Shown: positions 53,345-63,468, numbered from the stretch's first letter. The stretch: DNA of 64,000 bases from Hydrogenovibrio kuenenii DSM 12350 (GCF_000526715.1 NZ_JAGP01000001.1:2385026-2449025); one strand, 5' to 3'. The notes: a model not told the origin generated them from the sequence alone. A program made the numbers and translations.

Positions 53345-53767
53345 TTAAAGCGATTGCTGAACCCATTGTACAAAGCTAGGTAACGGCATGGCGCCAGATT
53401 GTCTGGCGATTTCTTTTCCATTTTTAAAAATAGCTAAAGTAGGTATTGAACGGATATTAAATTTTGCGGCAATTTGTTGCTCGACTTCAGTATTAATTTT
53501 GACCAGTTTTGCTTGAGATTTTAACTGTTGCGCTGCTTGAGCAAAAGTGGGAGCAAACATTTTGCAAGGGCCACACCAAGGTGCCCAAAAATCGACGACG
53601 ATCGGTTGATCGGTTTTTTCGATTGCTCTTAGTAATTGGTCGCCTGTCATTTCTATGGGTGTATCAGTCAATAGCGATTGTTTGCATTTACCACAGGATG
53701 GAGATTGATTTAGTTTTTCGTCAGGAATTCGATTTAATCCACCGCAGTGTGGGCACATAATAATCAT
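53345..53767 (-). CDS. trxC: Thioredoxin 2 (TrxC)
   Basis: A cytoplasmic protein-disulfide reductase of the TrxC type, induced by oxidative stress in relatives. The 140-residue product has an N-terminal zinc-finger module with CPHC (Cys5, Cys8) and CGKC (Cys25, Cys28), then a thioredoxin fold with WCGPC (Cys65, Cys68) and the cis-Pro loop RSIPTLAIF. AAGGA precedes the ATG at 53767 by six to seven bases, which favours that start over the one three codons later. Confidence 0.95.
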   Translation of the reverse strand: MIIMCPHCGGLNRIPDEKLNQSPSCGKCKQSLLTDTPIEMTGDQLLRAIEKTDQPIVVDFWAPWCGPCKMFAPTFAQAAQQLKSQAKLVKINTEVEQQIAAKFNIRSIPTLAIFKNGKEIARQSGAMPLPSFVQWVQQSL

Positions 53768-53832
53768 GGCTGTTCCTTCATTTGGTTACTTGACTTTGGT
53801 TTTATAGGGATTTAACTCCTTTAATTCAAGTG

Positions 53833-54288
53833 TTATTCAAGCCATTCAGGTTTTGGGCTCTCTCGCCCACCAGCTTCAAGCCCTTCGTTTACAAAGCCAT
53901 GTAGTGTCTGGTCATGGCAATGGATTAATTCAATGAGCTTCGGATCTTCAGCTGTTAAAGTCGCCTGCACGCCATTTTCTATTGCTTCGTAATGCATATC
54001 AATCTGATCTTTATATTCAAAAAGAGCTGCAAATAAAGGATCCCAAGAGCGAATCGCTCTGCCCATACCAAAACGTTTTTCCATACCAATGACATGATCT
54101 TGAAGCACTTGTGCGAGTTCTGGATTATTTGAGGTGGTGGTAGCAATAATGCCATTTTCAATTTTTTGGGTTTCACGCTCAAGTTCAGTATGACATTCCA
54201 ACAGTTTTGAAAATAAAGCTTGGTCTTGCTTATGTTGTTCATCAGTACCATGACCGTGACGATAGGGTTTGCCATGAACAGTTTTCAT
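53833..54288 (-). CDS. Hypothetical histidine-rich helical protein
   Basis: A 151-residue soluble protein with no signal peptide, starting after GGAG at seven bases spacing. Clustered His, Asp and Glu are seen near the N-terminus (GKPYRHGHGTDEQHKQDQ) and near the C-terminus (LIHCHDQTLHGFVNEG). Long helices lie between (ALFEYKDQIDMHYEAIENG). The pattern could suit a metal-binding four-helix bundle, but I cannot assign it to hemerythrin or another family. It is preceded on the minus strand by a structured region and a terminator, so its expression may be attenuated. Confidence 0.65.
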   Translation of the reverse strand: MKTVHGKPYRHGHGTDEQHKQDQALFSKLLECHTELERETQKIENGIIATTTSNNPELAQVLQDHVIGMEKRFGMGRAIRSWDPLFAALFEYKDQIDMHYEAIENGVQATLTAEDPKLIELIHCHDQTLHGFVNEGLEAGGRESPKPEWLE

Positions 54289-54337
54289 GTAATAGCTCCA
54301 GAAAATTGGATTGGAGTTGATATTTTAGGGAATTTTG

Positions 54338-54367
54338 TAAAAAAAAGCGCCGAAATTGTATCGGCGC
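54338..54367 (-). terminator. Rho-independent terminator upstream of the 151-residue gene
   Basis: On the minus strand GCGCCGA and TCGGCGC pair perfectly over seven bases with a seven-base loop, followed by eight T. It lies about 50 bases before the start codon of the gene at 54288, the layout of an attenuator or of the end of a separate small RNA. Confidence 0.85.
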
Positions 54368-54386
54368 GATTTTCAACTGAGGAGCA

Positions 54387-54485
54387 TATTCAAATAAGTA
54401 GGAGACCTAGTTTGAATATTAATGGAGTTAATGAAATTAGGTTTCAAAGAAACCGAGTTAAGAAACATCCTGTTTCGTTAACTTA
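54387..54485 (-). ncRNA. Candidate structured RNA or leader
   Basis: Three consecutive inverted repeats fill this stretch. ATATTCAAA with TTTGAATAT is a 9-bp stem enclosing an inner TAGG/CCTA hairpin. GGTTTC with GAAACC is separated by AAA. GTTAAGAAACA pairs with TGTTTCGTTAAC, an 11-bp stem with one bulge. On the minus strand they run straight into the terminator at 54338-54367. It matches no riboswitch I recognise. It could be a small RNA, a 5' leader of the 151-residue gene, or spacer sequence. Confidence 0.4.
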
Positions 54486-54562
54486 GAAATAAGTGTACGC
54501 CTAAACTTGAAAAAAGAGTTTTGAGGGAGTGTGAAATTGTATTGAAGAACAGTGACGTAAAA

Positions 54563-54604
54563 GCCTCCGCCCAATGCTAAAAATTAGCGAATAGGCGGTG
54601 GAAG
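54563..54604 (-). terminator. Hairpin terminator after the 112-residue gene
   Basis: On the minus strand CCGCC...GCTAA and TTAGC...GGCGG pair with an internal bulge, and GGAGGCTTTTAC follows. It lies just downstream of the stop of the gene at 54622-54960. Confidence 0.6.
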
Positions 54605-54621
54605 GGAGGATTGTTTCTGAT

Positions 54622-54960
54622 TTAACGTTTTGTATTTGTTGCGTTGAAAGCGTTATAGTTTGCTTGAGCTTGAAGGTTTGAAGCATAAGTCAAACCATTT
54701 GTAGTATCACCTTTTTCGGTAGGTTCTGAGCCTGCTGAATCTTTTTCATTTACCCGGCGATCTTTAGCTAAATTTAAATAATCTGTTTGTTGTGTTTGAT
54801 TTTTGTCAGACAAAGTAACAGAGGAATTGCCAGCAGATGAAGTAACAGCTGTAGATTTTTCGGTCACTTTCGGTTCTTTTGCTGTAGCGTCAGCTAACCC
54901 ATTCGATTGAAGGTAAGTTGCGTGTGTAGCGCTTGCTAAAACTGGATTGACATTATTCAT
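54622..54960 (-). CDS. Hypothetical 112-residue low-complexity protein divergent from the adhesin
   Basis: A hydrophilic Ser/Thr/Asn/Ala-rich protein without signal peptide or membrane segment. The N-terminus MNNVNPVLASATHATYLQSN and the C-terminal TYASNLQAQANYNAFNAT contain spaced hydrophobics typical of short coiled or secretion-type segments. It has AGGA-like sequence (ACAAGAGGAATGCGGTT on the minus strand) before the start. It is divergent from the LapA-like adhesin and may be regulated with it. Family not recognised. Confidence 0.6.
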   Translation of the reverse strand: MNNVNPVLASATHATYLQSNGLADATAKEPKVTEKSTAVTSSAGNSSVTLSDKNQTQQTDYLNLAKDRRVNEKDSAGSEPTEKGDTTNGLTYASNLQAQANYNAFNATNTKR

Positions 54961-55194
54961 AACCGCATTCCTCTTGTATCCAGAAAGTGTGTTTGCTATA
55001 CATTTCTGTCTATCGGTAGCTGCAATTATAAAAAAAAAAATCTAAAAAATCTAGTTTCATCAATTAGTTAGTAACTTCCTGAATAAAAAGTAAGCAAAAT
55101 TACGTTTTATTGTCCTTAGGTACAATAGATTTTTATTGACACTATAACTATAGTGATTCTACTGAAAAAAGAATTGTTGATTGGGAGAGTCGAA
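54961..55194. promoter_or_regulatory. Divergent spacer before the adhesin gene
   Basis: 234 bp, AT-rich, containing an A11 tract near 55030 and no strong inverted repeat. It must hold the promoter of the adhesin and that of the 112-residue gene. I cannot point to a convincing -35/-10 pair. Confidence 0.4.
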
Positions 55195-58100
55195 ATGGCT
55201 ACAGGAAATTCCGTTATTATTGGTCGAGTTGGAGAGCTTTCTGGCAAGGTATACATCAAATTACCTTCAGGTGAATTAGTGCCACTGAAAGAAGGGATGG
55301 TTGTTCATGCCAATGATGTTATCGTAACGGCCGATGGCGGTTCAATCCTAGTTTATTTGGCTAATGGTACCGTTTTTACTCTTGGGCAAAACTCTGTAGC
55401 TCGTCTTGATGACGATGTTATGCCAAAAGCCGATGTCGAAGAGCTGCAAGCCAAGCAAGATGATGTTCAGGACATGGTTCAGAAAGTGCTTTCTGGCCAG
55501 GCAGAATCATTAGACGCGACAGCTGCTGGTCAAGACAGCGGGCAGCCAACTTCTTCCTCTTCACAAACGCCTGATGCAATCCAAGCGGATAGAGCGCAAG
55601 GTAATGTAACGAGTGGGTTTGATGAGGGCACTGATGGTGCCAACCCTAACCCTACGCAAACGCCTGATCCAACGGGTAATAATAACGAGTATCTGTATGC
55701 AGCAAATCAACAAACTGCTTTTTCAATATCTCTCGATATAGACAGAATTACATCGGATAGTCTTGTTAATGCACGTGAAGCCAATGGTAATATTGCGGTT
55801 ACAGGGCAGGTTCTTGGGCAAAATTTAGATCACGGTACGGTTACGCTAACAATTAATGGTAACCAATATTCTGGTAATTTCGGTTCTGATGGGAAATATG
55901 CGATTTCTGTTCTAGGTGCAGATTTTGCTAATGACTCAGACCAAGTTGTGGACGCGACGGCGGTTGCCTATAACAGCAACGGCGAGCAAGCTACCAGTAC
56001 TTCGACAGAATTCTATTTGATTGATACCAGCGCGGGCCGTATTTATATAGATCCGATTACTGGAGACAATATTCTTGCCGGTAACGAAGATAAAAGTGTC
56101 ACCATTAGTGGTAGTACAGGCTCCATTGCTGCCGGGCAAACCGTTACGATTGAAGTGCAAGATTCAAGTGGCAACGTTCTTTTTGACTCAACAACCTTGC
56201 CGTCTAGTCAACAGCCAACTGTAGGGGTTGATGGTAAATGGTCGATTGCTGGCGTTGATATGAGTAGCTGGCCGGATGATGCAAACTATAAAGTGATTGC
56301 CAATTCTGTTGATTCTTCTGGCAACCCAGCCATTAAAGGTGAAGAAAACTTCACAACGCGCGTGACGCAAGATGACTCTATTATTATTCAAGAAAACACC
56401 GTTGCCAATGGAAATGTGTTGGCGAATGACAGTAACCCGAACAATACGTTGAAAGTTGCTAGTTTCACCATCTCTGGAGATTCCACAACGCATAATGCGG
56501 GTGATTCCGTCGCCATTTCAGGTGTAGGGCAGATGACCCTAAATGCAGATGGTAGTTATGCCTTTACGCCTGTGCATGATTGGGATGGCACCGTTCCTCA
56601 AATTACTTACACCACGAACTCCGATGATAGCAGTAAGCTTGACATAAAAGTTGAGCCAGCGGGTAGTGCTCATGTTGGTACGGTCACGATTGATCCTGTT
56701 ACTCAGGACAATGTTGTAAATTCTGCCGAAAGTAACGCTACGATTGCAGTAACTGGGGCAGCAACTGGTGGCGACATCAGTGCAAATGACACAGTGACCA
56801 TGACGATCAACGGCCAAGAGTACACAGCGACAGTGCAAAGCAATGGCACTTGGAGCGTGGATGTAGCCGGATCAGACCTAGCCGCGGATGCCGACAAAGG
56901 CTTCACAGCGAGTGTTGCGTCAACGGATGCCGCAGGCAACCCAGTGACGAGCACAGCGACTCACAGCTACACAGTTGATACCACAGCGGACAAAGGGACA
57001 GTCACCATCAACGACGTGACTTCAGACAACGTGATCAATGCCGCGGAGAGTGGACAAACCATCGCCGTGACAGGAACAGCAACTGGTGGCGACATCAGTG
57101 CAAATGACACAGTGACCATGACGATCAACGGCCAAGAGTACACAGCGACAGTGCAAAGCAATGGCACTTGGAGCGTGGATGTAGCCGGATCAGACCTAGC
57201 CGCGGATGCCGACAAAGGCTTCACAGCGAGTGTTGCGTCAACGGATGCCGCAGGCAACCCAGTGACGAGCACAGCGACTCACAGCTACACAGTTGATACC
57301 ACAGCGGACAAAGGGACAGTCACCATCAACGACGTGACTTCAGACAACGTGATCAATGCCGCGGAGAGTGGACAAACCATCGCCGTGACAGGAACAGCAA
57401 CTGGTGGCGACATCAGTGCAAATGACACAGTGACCATGACGATCAACGGCCAAGAGTACACAGCGACAGTGCAAAGCAATGGCACTTGGAGCGTGGATGT
57501 AGCCGGATCAGACCTAGCCGCGGATGCCGACAAAGGCTTCACAGCGAGTGTTGCGTCAACGGATGCCGCAGGCAACCCAGTGACGAGCACAGCGACTCAC
57601 AGCTACACAGTTGATACCACAGCGGACAAAGGGACAGTCACCATCAACGACGTGACTTCAGACAACGTGATCAATGCCGCGGAGAGTGGACAAACCATCG
57701 CCGTGACAGGAACAGCAACTGGTGGCGACATCAGTGCAAATGACACAGTGACCATGACGATCAACGGCCAAGAGTACACAGCGACAGTGCAAAGCAATGG
57801 CACTTGGAGCGTGGATGTAGCCGGATCAGACCTAGCCGCGGATGCCGACAAAGGCTTCACAGCGAGTGTTGCGTCAACGGATGCCGCAGGCAACCCAGTG
57901 ACGAGCACAGCGACTCACAGCTACACAGTTGATACCACAGCGGACAAAGGGACAGTCACCATCAACGACGTGACTTCAGACAACGTGATCAATGCCGCGG
58001 AGAGTGGACAAACCATCGCCGTGACAGGAACAGCAACTGGTGGCGACATCAGTGCAAATGACACAGTGACCATGACGATCAACGGCCAAGAGTACACAGC

Positions 58101-61100
58101 GACAGTGCAAAGCAATGGCACTTGGAGCGTGGATGTAGCCGGATCAGACCTAGCCGCGGATGCCGACAAAGGCTTCACAGCGAGTGTTGCGTCAACGGAT
58201 GCCGCAGGCAACCCAGTGACGAGCACAGCGACTCACAGCTACACAGTTGATACCACAGCGGACAAAGGGACAGTCACCATCAACGACGTGACTTCAGACA
58301 ACGTGATCAATGCCGCGGAGAGTGGACAAACCATCGCCGTGACAGGAACAGCAACTGGTGGCGACATCAGTGCAAATGACACAGTGACCATGACGATCAA
58401 CGGCCAAGAGTACACAGCGACAGTGCAAAGCAATGGCACTTGGAGCGTGGATGTAGCCGGATCAGACCTAGCCGCGGATGCCGACAAAGGCTTCACAGCG
58501 AGTGTTGCGTCAACGGATGCCGCAGGCAACCCAGTGACGAGCACAGCGACTCACAGCTACACAGTTGATACCACAGCGGACAAAGGGACAGTCACCATCA
58601 ACGACGTGACTTCAGACAACGTGATCAATGCCGCGGAGAGTGGACAAACCATCGCCGTGACAGGAACAGCAACTGGTGGCGACATCAGTGCAAATGACAC
58701 AGTGACCATGACGATCAACGGCCAAGAGTACACAGCGACAGTGCAAAGCAATGGCACTTGGAGCGTGGATGTAGCCGGATCAGACCTAGCCGCGGATGCC
58801 GACAAAGGCTTCACAGCGAGTGTTGCGTCAACGGATGCCGCAGGCAACCCAGTGACGAGCACAGCGACTCACAGCTACACAGTTGATACCACAGCGGACA
58901 AAGGGACAGTCACCATCAACGACGTGACTTCAGACAACGTGATCAATGCCGCGGAGAGTGGACAAACCATCGCCGTGACAGGAACAGCAACTGGTGGCGA
59001 CATCAGTGCAAATGACACAGTGACCATGACGATCAACGGCCAAGAGTACACAGCGACAGTGCAAAGCAATGGCACTTGGAGCGTGGATGTAGCCGGATCA
59101 GACCTAGCCGCGGATGCCGACAAAGGCTTCACAGCGAGTGTTGCGTCAACGGATGCCGCAGGCAACCCAGTGACGAGCACAGCGACTCACAGCTACACAG
59201 TTGATACCACAGCGGACAAAGGGACAGTCACCATCAACGACGTGACTTCAGACAACGTGATCAATGCCGCGGAGAGTGGACAAACCATCGCCGTGACAGG
59301 AACAGCAACTGGTGGCGACATCAGTGCAAATGACACAGTGACCATGACGATCAACGGCCAAGAGTACACAGCGACAGTGCAAAGCAATGGCACTTGGAGC
59401 GTGGATGTAGCCGGATCAGACCTAGCCGCGGATGCCGACAAAGGCTTCACAGCGAGTGTTGCGTCAACGGATGCCGCAGGCAACCCAGTGACGAGCACAG
59501 CGACTCACAGCTACACAGTTGATACCACAGCGGACAAAGGGACAGTCACCATCAACGACGTGACTTCAGACAACGTGATCAATGCCGCGGAGAGTGGACA
59601 AACCATCGCCGTGACAGGAACAGCAACTGGTGGCGACATCAGTGCAAATGACACAGTGACCATGACGATCAACGGCCAAGAGTACACAGCGACAGTGCAA
59701 AGCAATGGCACTTGGAGCGTGGATGTAGCCGGATCAGACCTAGCCGCGGATGCCGACAAAGGCTTCACAGCGAGTGTTGCGTCAACGGATGCCGCAGGCA
59801 ACCCAGTGACGAGCACAGCGACTCACAGCTACACAGTTGATACCACAGCGGACAAAGGGACAGTCACCATCAACGACGTGACTTCAGACAACGTGATCAA
59901 TGCCGCGGAGAGTGGACAAACCATCGCCGTGACAGGAACAGCAACTGGTGGCGACATCAGTGCAAATGACACAGTGACCATGACGATCAACGGCCAAGAG
60001 TACACAGCGACAGTGCAAAGCAATGGCACTTGGAGCGTGGATGTAGCCGGATCAGACCTAGCCGCGGATGCCGACAAAGGCTTCACAGCGAGTGTTGCGT
60101 CAACGGATGCCGCAGGCAACCCAGTGACGAGCACAGCGACTCACAGCTACACAGTTGATACCACAGCGGACAAAGGGACAGTCACCATCAACGACGTGAC
60201 TTCAGACAACGTGATCAATGCCGCGGAGAGTGGACAAACCATCGCCGTGACAGGAACAGCAACTGGTGGCGACATCAGTGCAAATGACACAGTGACCATG
60301 ACGATCAACGGCCAAGAGTACACAGCGACAGTGCAAAGCAATGGCACTTGGAGCGTGGATGTAGCCGGATCAGACCTAGCCGCGGATGCCGACAAAGGCT
60401 TCACAGCGAGTGTTGCGTCAACGGATGCCGCAGGCAACCCAGTGACGAGCACAGCGACTCACAGCTACACAGTTGATACCACAGCGGACAAAGGGACAGT
60501 CACCATCAACGACGTGACTTCAGACAACGTGATCAATGCCGCGGAGAGTGGACAAACCATCGCCGTGACAGGAACAGCAACTGGTGGCGACATCAGTGCA
60601 AATGACACAGTGACCATGACGATCAACGGCCAAGAGTACACAGCGACAGTGCAAAGCAATGGCACTTGGAGCGTGGATGTAGCCGGATCAGACCTAGCCG
60701 CGGATGCCGACAAAGGCTTCACAGCGAGTGTTGCGTCAACGGATGCCGCAGGCAACCCAGTGACGAGCACAGCGACTCACAGCTACACAGTTGATACCAC
60801 AGCGGACAAAGGGACAGTCACCATCAACGACGTGACTTCAGACAACGTGATCAATGCCGCGGAGAGTGGACAAACCATCGCCGTGACAGGAACAGCAACT
60901 GGTGGCGACATCAGTGCAAATGACACAGTGACCATGACGATCAACGGCCAAGAGTACACAGCGACAGTGCAAAGCAATGGCACTTGGAGCGTGGATGTAG
61001 CCGGATCAGACCTAGCCGCGGATGCCGACAAAGGCTTCACAGCGAGTGTTGCGTCAACGGATGCCGCAGGCAACCCAGTGACGAGCACAGCGACTCACAG

Positions 61101-63468
61101 CTACACAGTTGATACCACAGCGGACAAAGGGACAGTCACCATCAACGACGTGACTTCAGACAACGTGATCAATGCCGCGGAGAGTGGACAAACCATCGCC
61201 GTGACAGGAACAGCAACTGGTGGCGACATCAGTGCAAATGACACAGTGACCATGACGATCAACGGCCAAGAGTACACAGCGACAGTGCAAAGCAATGGCA
61301 CTTGGAGCGTGGATGTAGCCGGATCAGACCTAGCCGCGGATGCCGACAAAGGCTTCACAGCGAGTGTTGCGTCAACGGATGCCGCAGGCAACCCAGTGAC
61401 GAGCACAGCGACTCACAGCTACACAGTTGATACCACAGCGGACAAAGGGACAGTCACCATCAACGACGTGACTTCAGACAACGTGATCAATGCCGCGGAG
61501 AGTGGACAAACCATCGCCGTGACAGGAACAGCAACTGGTGGCGACATCAGTGCAAATGACACAGTGACCATGACGATCAACGGCCAAGAGTACACAGCGA
61601 CAGTGCAAAGCAATGGCACTTGGAGCGTGGATGTAGCCGGATCAGACCTAGCCGCGGATGCCGACAAAGGCTTCACAGCGAGTGTTGCGTCAACGGATGC
61701 CGCAGGCAACCCAGTGACGAGCACAGCGACTCACAGCTACACAGTTGATACCACAGCGGACAAAGGGACAGTCACCATCAACGACGTGACTTCAGACAAC
61801 GTGATCAATGCCGCGGAGAGTGGACAAACCATCGCCGTGACAGGAACAGCAACTGGTGGCGACATCAGTGCAAATGACACAGTGACCATGACGATCAACG
61901 GCCAAGAGTACACAGCGACAGTGCAAAGCAATGGCACTTGGAGCGTGGATGTAGCCGGATCAGACCTAGCCGCGGATGCCGACAAAGGCTTCACAGCGAG
62001 TGTTGCGTCAACGGATGCCGCAGGCAACCCAGTGACGAGCACAGCGACTCACAGCTACACAGTTGATACCACAGCGGACAAAGGGACAGTCACCATCAAC
62101 GACGTGACTTCAGACAACGTGATCAATGCCGCGGAGAGTGGACAAACCATCGCCGTGACAGGAACAGCAACTGGTGGCGACATCAGTGCAAATGACACAG
62201 TGACCATGACGATCAACGGCCAAGAGTACACAGCGACAGTGCAAAGCAATGGCACTTGGAGCGTGGATGTAGCCGGATCAGACCTAGCCGCGGATGCCGA
62301 CAAAGGCTTCACAGCGAGTGTTGCGTCAACGGATGCCGCAGGCAACCCAGTGACGAGCACAGCGACTCACAGCTACACAGTTGATACCACAGCGGACAAA
62401 GGGACAGTCACCATCAACGACGTGACTTCAGACAACGTGATCAATGCCGCGGAGAGTGGACAAACCATCGCCGTGACAGGAACAGCAACTGGTGGCGACA
62501 TCAGTGCAAATGACACAGTGACCATGACGATCAACGGCCAAGAGTACACAGCGACAGTGCAAAGCAATGGCACTTGGAGCGTGGATGTAGCCGGATCAGA
62601 CCTAGCCGCGGATGCCGACAAAGGCTTCACAGCGAGTGTTGCGTCAACGGATGCCGCAGGCAACCCAGTGACGAGCACAGCGACTCACAGCTACACAGTT
62701 GATACCACAGCGGACAAAGGGACAGTCACCATCAACGACGTGACTTCAGACAACGTGATCAATGCCGCGGAGAGTGGACAAACCATCGCCGTGACAGGAA
62801 CAGCAACTGGTGGCGACATCAGTGCAAATGACACAGTGACCATGACGATCAACGGCCAAGAGTACACAGCGACAGTGCAAAGCAATGGCACTTGGAGCGT
62901 GGATGTAGCCGGATCAGACCTAGCCGCGGATGCCGACAAAGGCTTCACAGCGAGTGTTGCGTCAACGGATGCCGCAGGCAACCCAGTGACGAGCACAGCG
63001 ACTCACAGCTACACAGTTGATACCACAGCGGACAAAGGGACAGTCACCATCAACGACGTGACTTCAGACAACGTGATCAATGCCGCGGAGAGTGGACAAA
63101 CCATCGCCGTGACAGGAACAGCAACTGGTGGCGACATCAGTGCAAATGACACAGTGACCATGACGATCAACGGCCAAGAGTACACAGCGACAGTGCAAAG
63201 CAATGGCACTTGGAGCGTGGATGTAGCCGGATCAGACCTAGCCGCGGATGCCGACAAAGGCTTCACAGCGAGTGTTGCGTCAACGGATGCCGCAGGCAAC
63301 CCAGTGACGAGCACAGCGACTCACAGCTACACAGTTGATACCACAGCGGACAAAGGGACAGTCACCATCAACGACGTGACTTCAGACAACGTGATCAATG
63401 CCGCGGAGAGTGGACAAAACCATCGCCGTGACAGGAACAGCAACTGGTGGCGACATCAGTGCAAATGA
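55195..63468 (+). CDS. Giant LapA-like repeat adhesin with N-terminal retention module (3' end outside window)
   Basis: A cell-surface adhesin probably secreted by a type I system. The start at 55195 (MATGNSVIIGRVGELSGKVY) has GGGAG seven bases upstream; the frame opens earlier at a GTG (55153) with no site. Residues 1-~100 form the LapA-type retention module that plugs the outer-membrane channel. TAAG at residues 109-112 matches the LapG cleavage motif of Pseudomonas LapA. A Ser/Thr/Gln/Pro linker, two divergent Ig-like domains and a VCBS/cadherin-like domain (about 56350-56670) follow, then 106-residue Ig-like repeats. As read the frame stops at 63468, after a one-base insertion at 63416-63419. 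The repeats continue, so the real gene almost certainly runs past the window end, where RTX repeats and a secretion signal would be expected. Confidence 0.88.
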   Translation: MATGNSVIIGRVGELSGKVYIKLPSGELVPLKEGMVVHANDVIVTADGGSILVYLANGTVFTLGQNSVARLDDDVMPKADVEELQAKQDDVQDMVQKVLSGQAESLDATAAGQDSGQPTSSSSQTPDAIQADRAQGNVTSGFDEGTDGANPNPTQTPDPTGNNNEYLYAANQQTAFSISLDIDRITSDSLVNAREANGNIAVTGQVLGQNLDHGTVTLTINGNQYSGNFGSDGKYAISVLGADFANDSDQVVDATAVAYNSNGEQATSTSTEFYLIDTSAGRIYIDPITGDNILAGNEDKSVTISGSTGSIAAGQTVTIEVQDSSGNVLFDSTTLPSSQQPTVGVDGKWSIAGVDMSSWPDDANYKVIANSVDSSGNPAIKGEENFTTRVTQDDSIIIQENTVANGNVLANDSNPNNTLKVASFTISGDSTTHNAGDSVAISGVGQMTLNADGSYAFTPVHDWDGTVPQITYTTNSDDSSKLDIKVEPAGSAHVGTVTIDPVTQDNVVNSAESNATIAVTGAATGGDISANDTVTMTINGQEYTATVQSNGTWSVDVAGSDLAADADKGFTASVASTDAAGNPVTSTATHSYTVDTTADKGTVTINDVTSDNVINAAESGQTIAVTGTATGGDISANDTVTMTINGQEYTATVQSNGTWSVDVAGSDLAADADKGFTASVASTDAAGNPVTSTATHSYTVDTTADKGTVTINDVTSDNVINAAESGQTIAVTGTATGGDISANDTVTMTINGQEYTATVQSNGTWSVDVAGSDLAADADKGFTASVASTDAAGNPVTSTATHSYTVDTTADKGTVTINDVTSDNVINAAESGQTIAVTGTATGGDISANDTVTMTINGQEYTATVQSNGTWSVDVAGSDLAADADKGFTASVASTDAAGNPVTSTATHSYTVDTTADKGTVTINDVTSDNVINAAESGQTIAVTGTATGGDISANDTVTMTINGQEYTATVQSNGTWSVDVAGSDLAADADKGFTASVASTDAAGNPVTSTATHSYTVDTTADKGTVTINDVTSDNVINAAESGQTIAVTGTATGGDISANDTVTMTINGQEYTATVQSNGTWSVDVAGSDLAADADKGFTASVASTDAAGNPVTSTATHSYTVDTTADKGTVTINDVTSDNVINAAESGQTIAVTGTATGGDISANDTVTMTINGQEYTATVQSNGTWSVDVAGSDLAADADKGFTASVASTDAAGNPVTSTATHSYTVDTTADKGTVTINDVTSDNVINAAESGQTIAVTGTATGGDISANDTVTMTINGQEYTATVQSNGTWSVDVAGSDLAADADKGFTASVASTDAAGNPVTSTATHSYTVDTTADKGTVTINDVTSDNVINAAESGQTIAVTGTATGGDISANDTVTMTINGQEYTATVQSNGTWSVDVAGSDLAADADKGFTASVASTDAAGNPVTSTATHSYTVDTTADKGTVTINDVTSDNVINAAESGQTIAVTGTATGGDISANDTVTMTINGQEYTATVQSNGTWSVDVAGSDLAADADKGFTASVASTDAAGNPVTSTATHSYTVDTTADKGTVTINDVTSDNVINAAESGQTIAVTGTATGGDISANDTVTMTINGQEYTATVQSNGTWSVDVAGSDLAADADKGFTASVASTDAAGNPVTSTATHSYTVDTTADKGTVTINDVTSDNVINAAESGQTIAVTGTATGGDISANDTVTMTINGQEYTATVQSNGTWSVDVAGSDLAADADKGFTASVASTDAAGNPVTSTATHSYTVDTTADKGTVTINDVTSDNVINAAESGQTIAVTGTATGGDISANDTVTMTINGQEYTATVQSNGTWSVDVAGSDLAADADKGFTASVASTDAAGNPVTSTATHSYTVDTTADKGTVTINDVTSDNVINAAESGQTIAVTGTATGGDISANDTVTMTINGQEYTATVQSNGTWSVDVAGSDLAADADKGFTASVASTDAAGNPVTSTATHSYTVDTTADKGTVTINDVTSDNVINAAESGQTIAVTGTATGGDISANDTVTMTINGQEYTATVQSNGTWSVDVAGSDLAADADKGFTASVASTDAAGNPVTSTATHSYTVDTTADKGTVTINDVTSDNVINAAESGQTIAVTGTATGGDISANDTVTMTINGQEYTATVQSNGTWSVDVAGSDLAADADKGFTASVASTDAAGNPVTSTATHSYTVDTTADKGTVTINDVTSDNVINAAESGQTIAVTGTATGGDISANDTVTMTINGQEYTATVQSNGTWSVDVAGSDLAADADKGFTASVASTDAAGNPVTSTATHSYTVDTTADKGTVTINDVTSDNVINAAESGQTIAVTGTATGGDISANDTVTMTINGQEYTATVQSNGTWSVDVAGSDLAADADKGFTASVASTDAAGNPVTSTATHSYTVDTTADKGTVTINDVTSDNVINAAESGQTIAVTGTATGGDISANDTVTMTINGQEYTATVQSNGTWSVDVAGSDLAADADKGFTASVASTDAAGNPVTSTATHSYTVDTTADKGTVTINDVTSDNVINAAESGQTIAVTGTATGGDISANDTVTMTINGQEYTATVQSNGTWSVDVAGSDLAADADKGFTASVASTDAAGNPVTSTATHSYTVDTTADKGTVTINDVTSDNVINAAESGQTIAVTGTATGGDISANDTVTMTINGQEYTATVQSNGTWSVDVAGSDLAADADKGFTASVASTDAAGNPVTSTATHSYTVDTTADKGTVTINDVTSDNVINAAESGQNHRRDRNSNWWRHQCK

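Noticed and set aside
55153..55194. Upstream GTG start for the adhesin
   Set aside because: It adds 14 residues unlike the retention module and lacks a ribosome site, whereas ATG at 55195 has GGGAG at seven bases.
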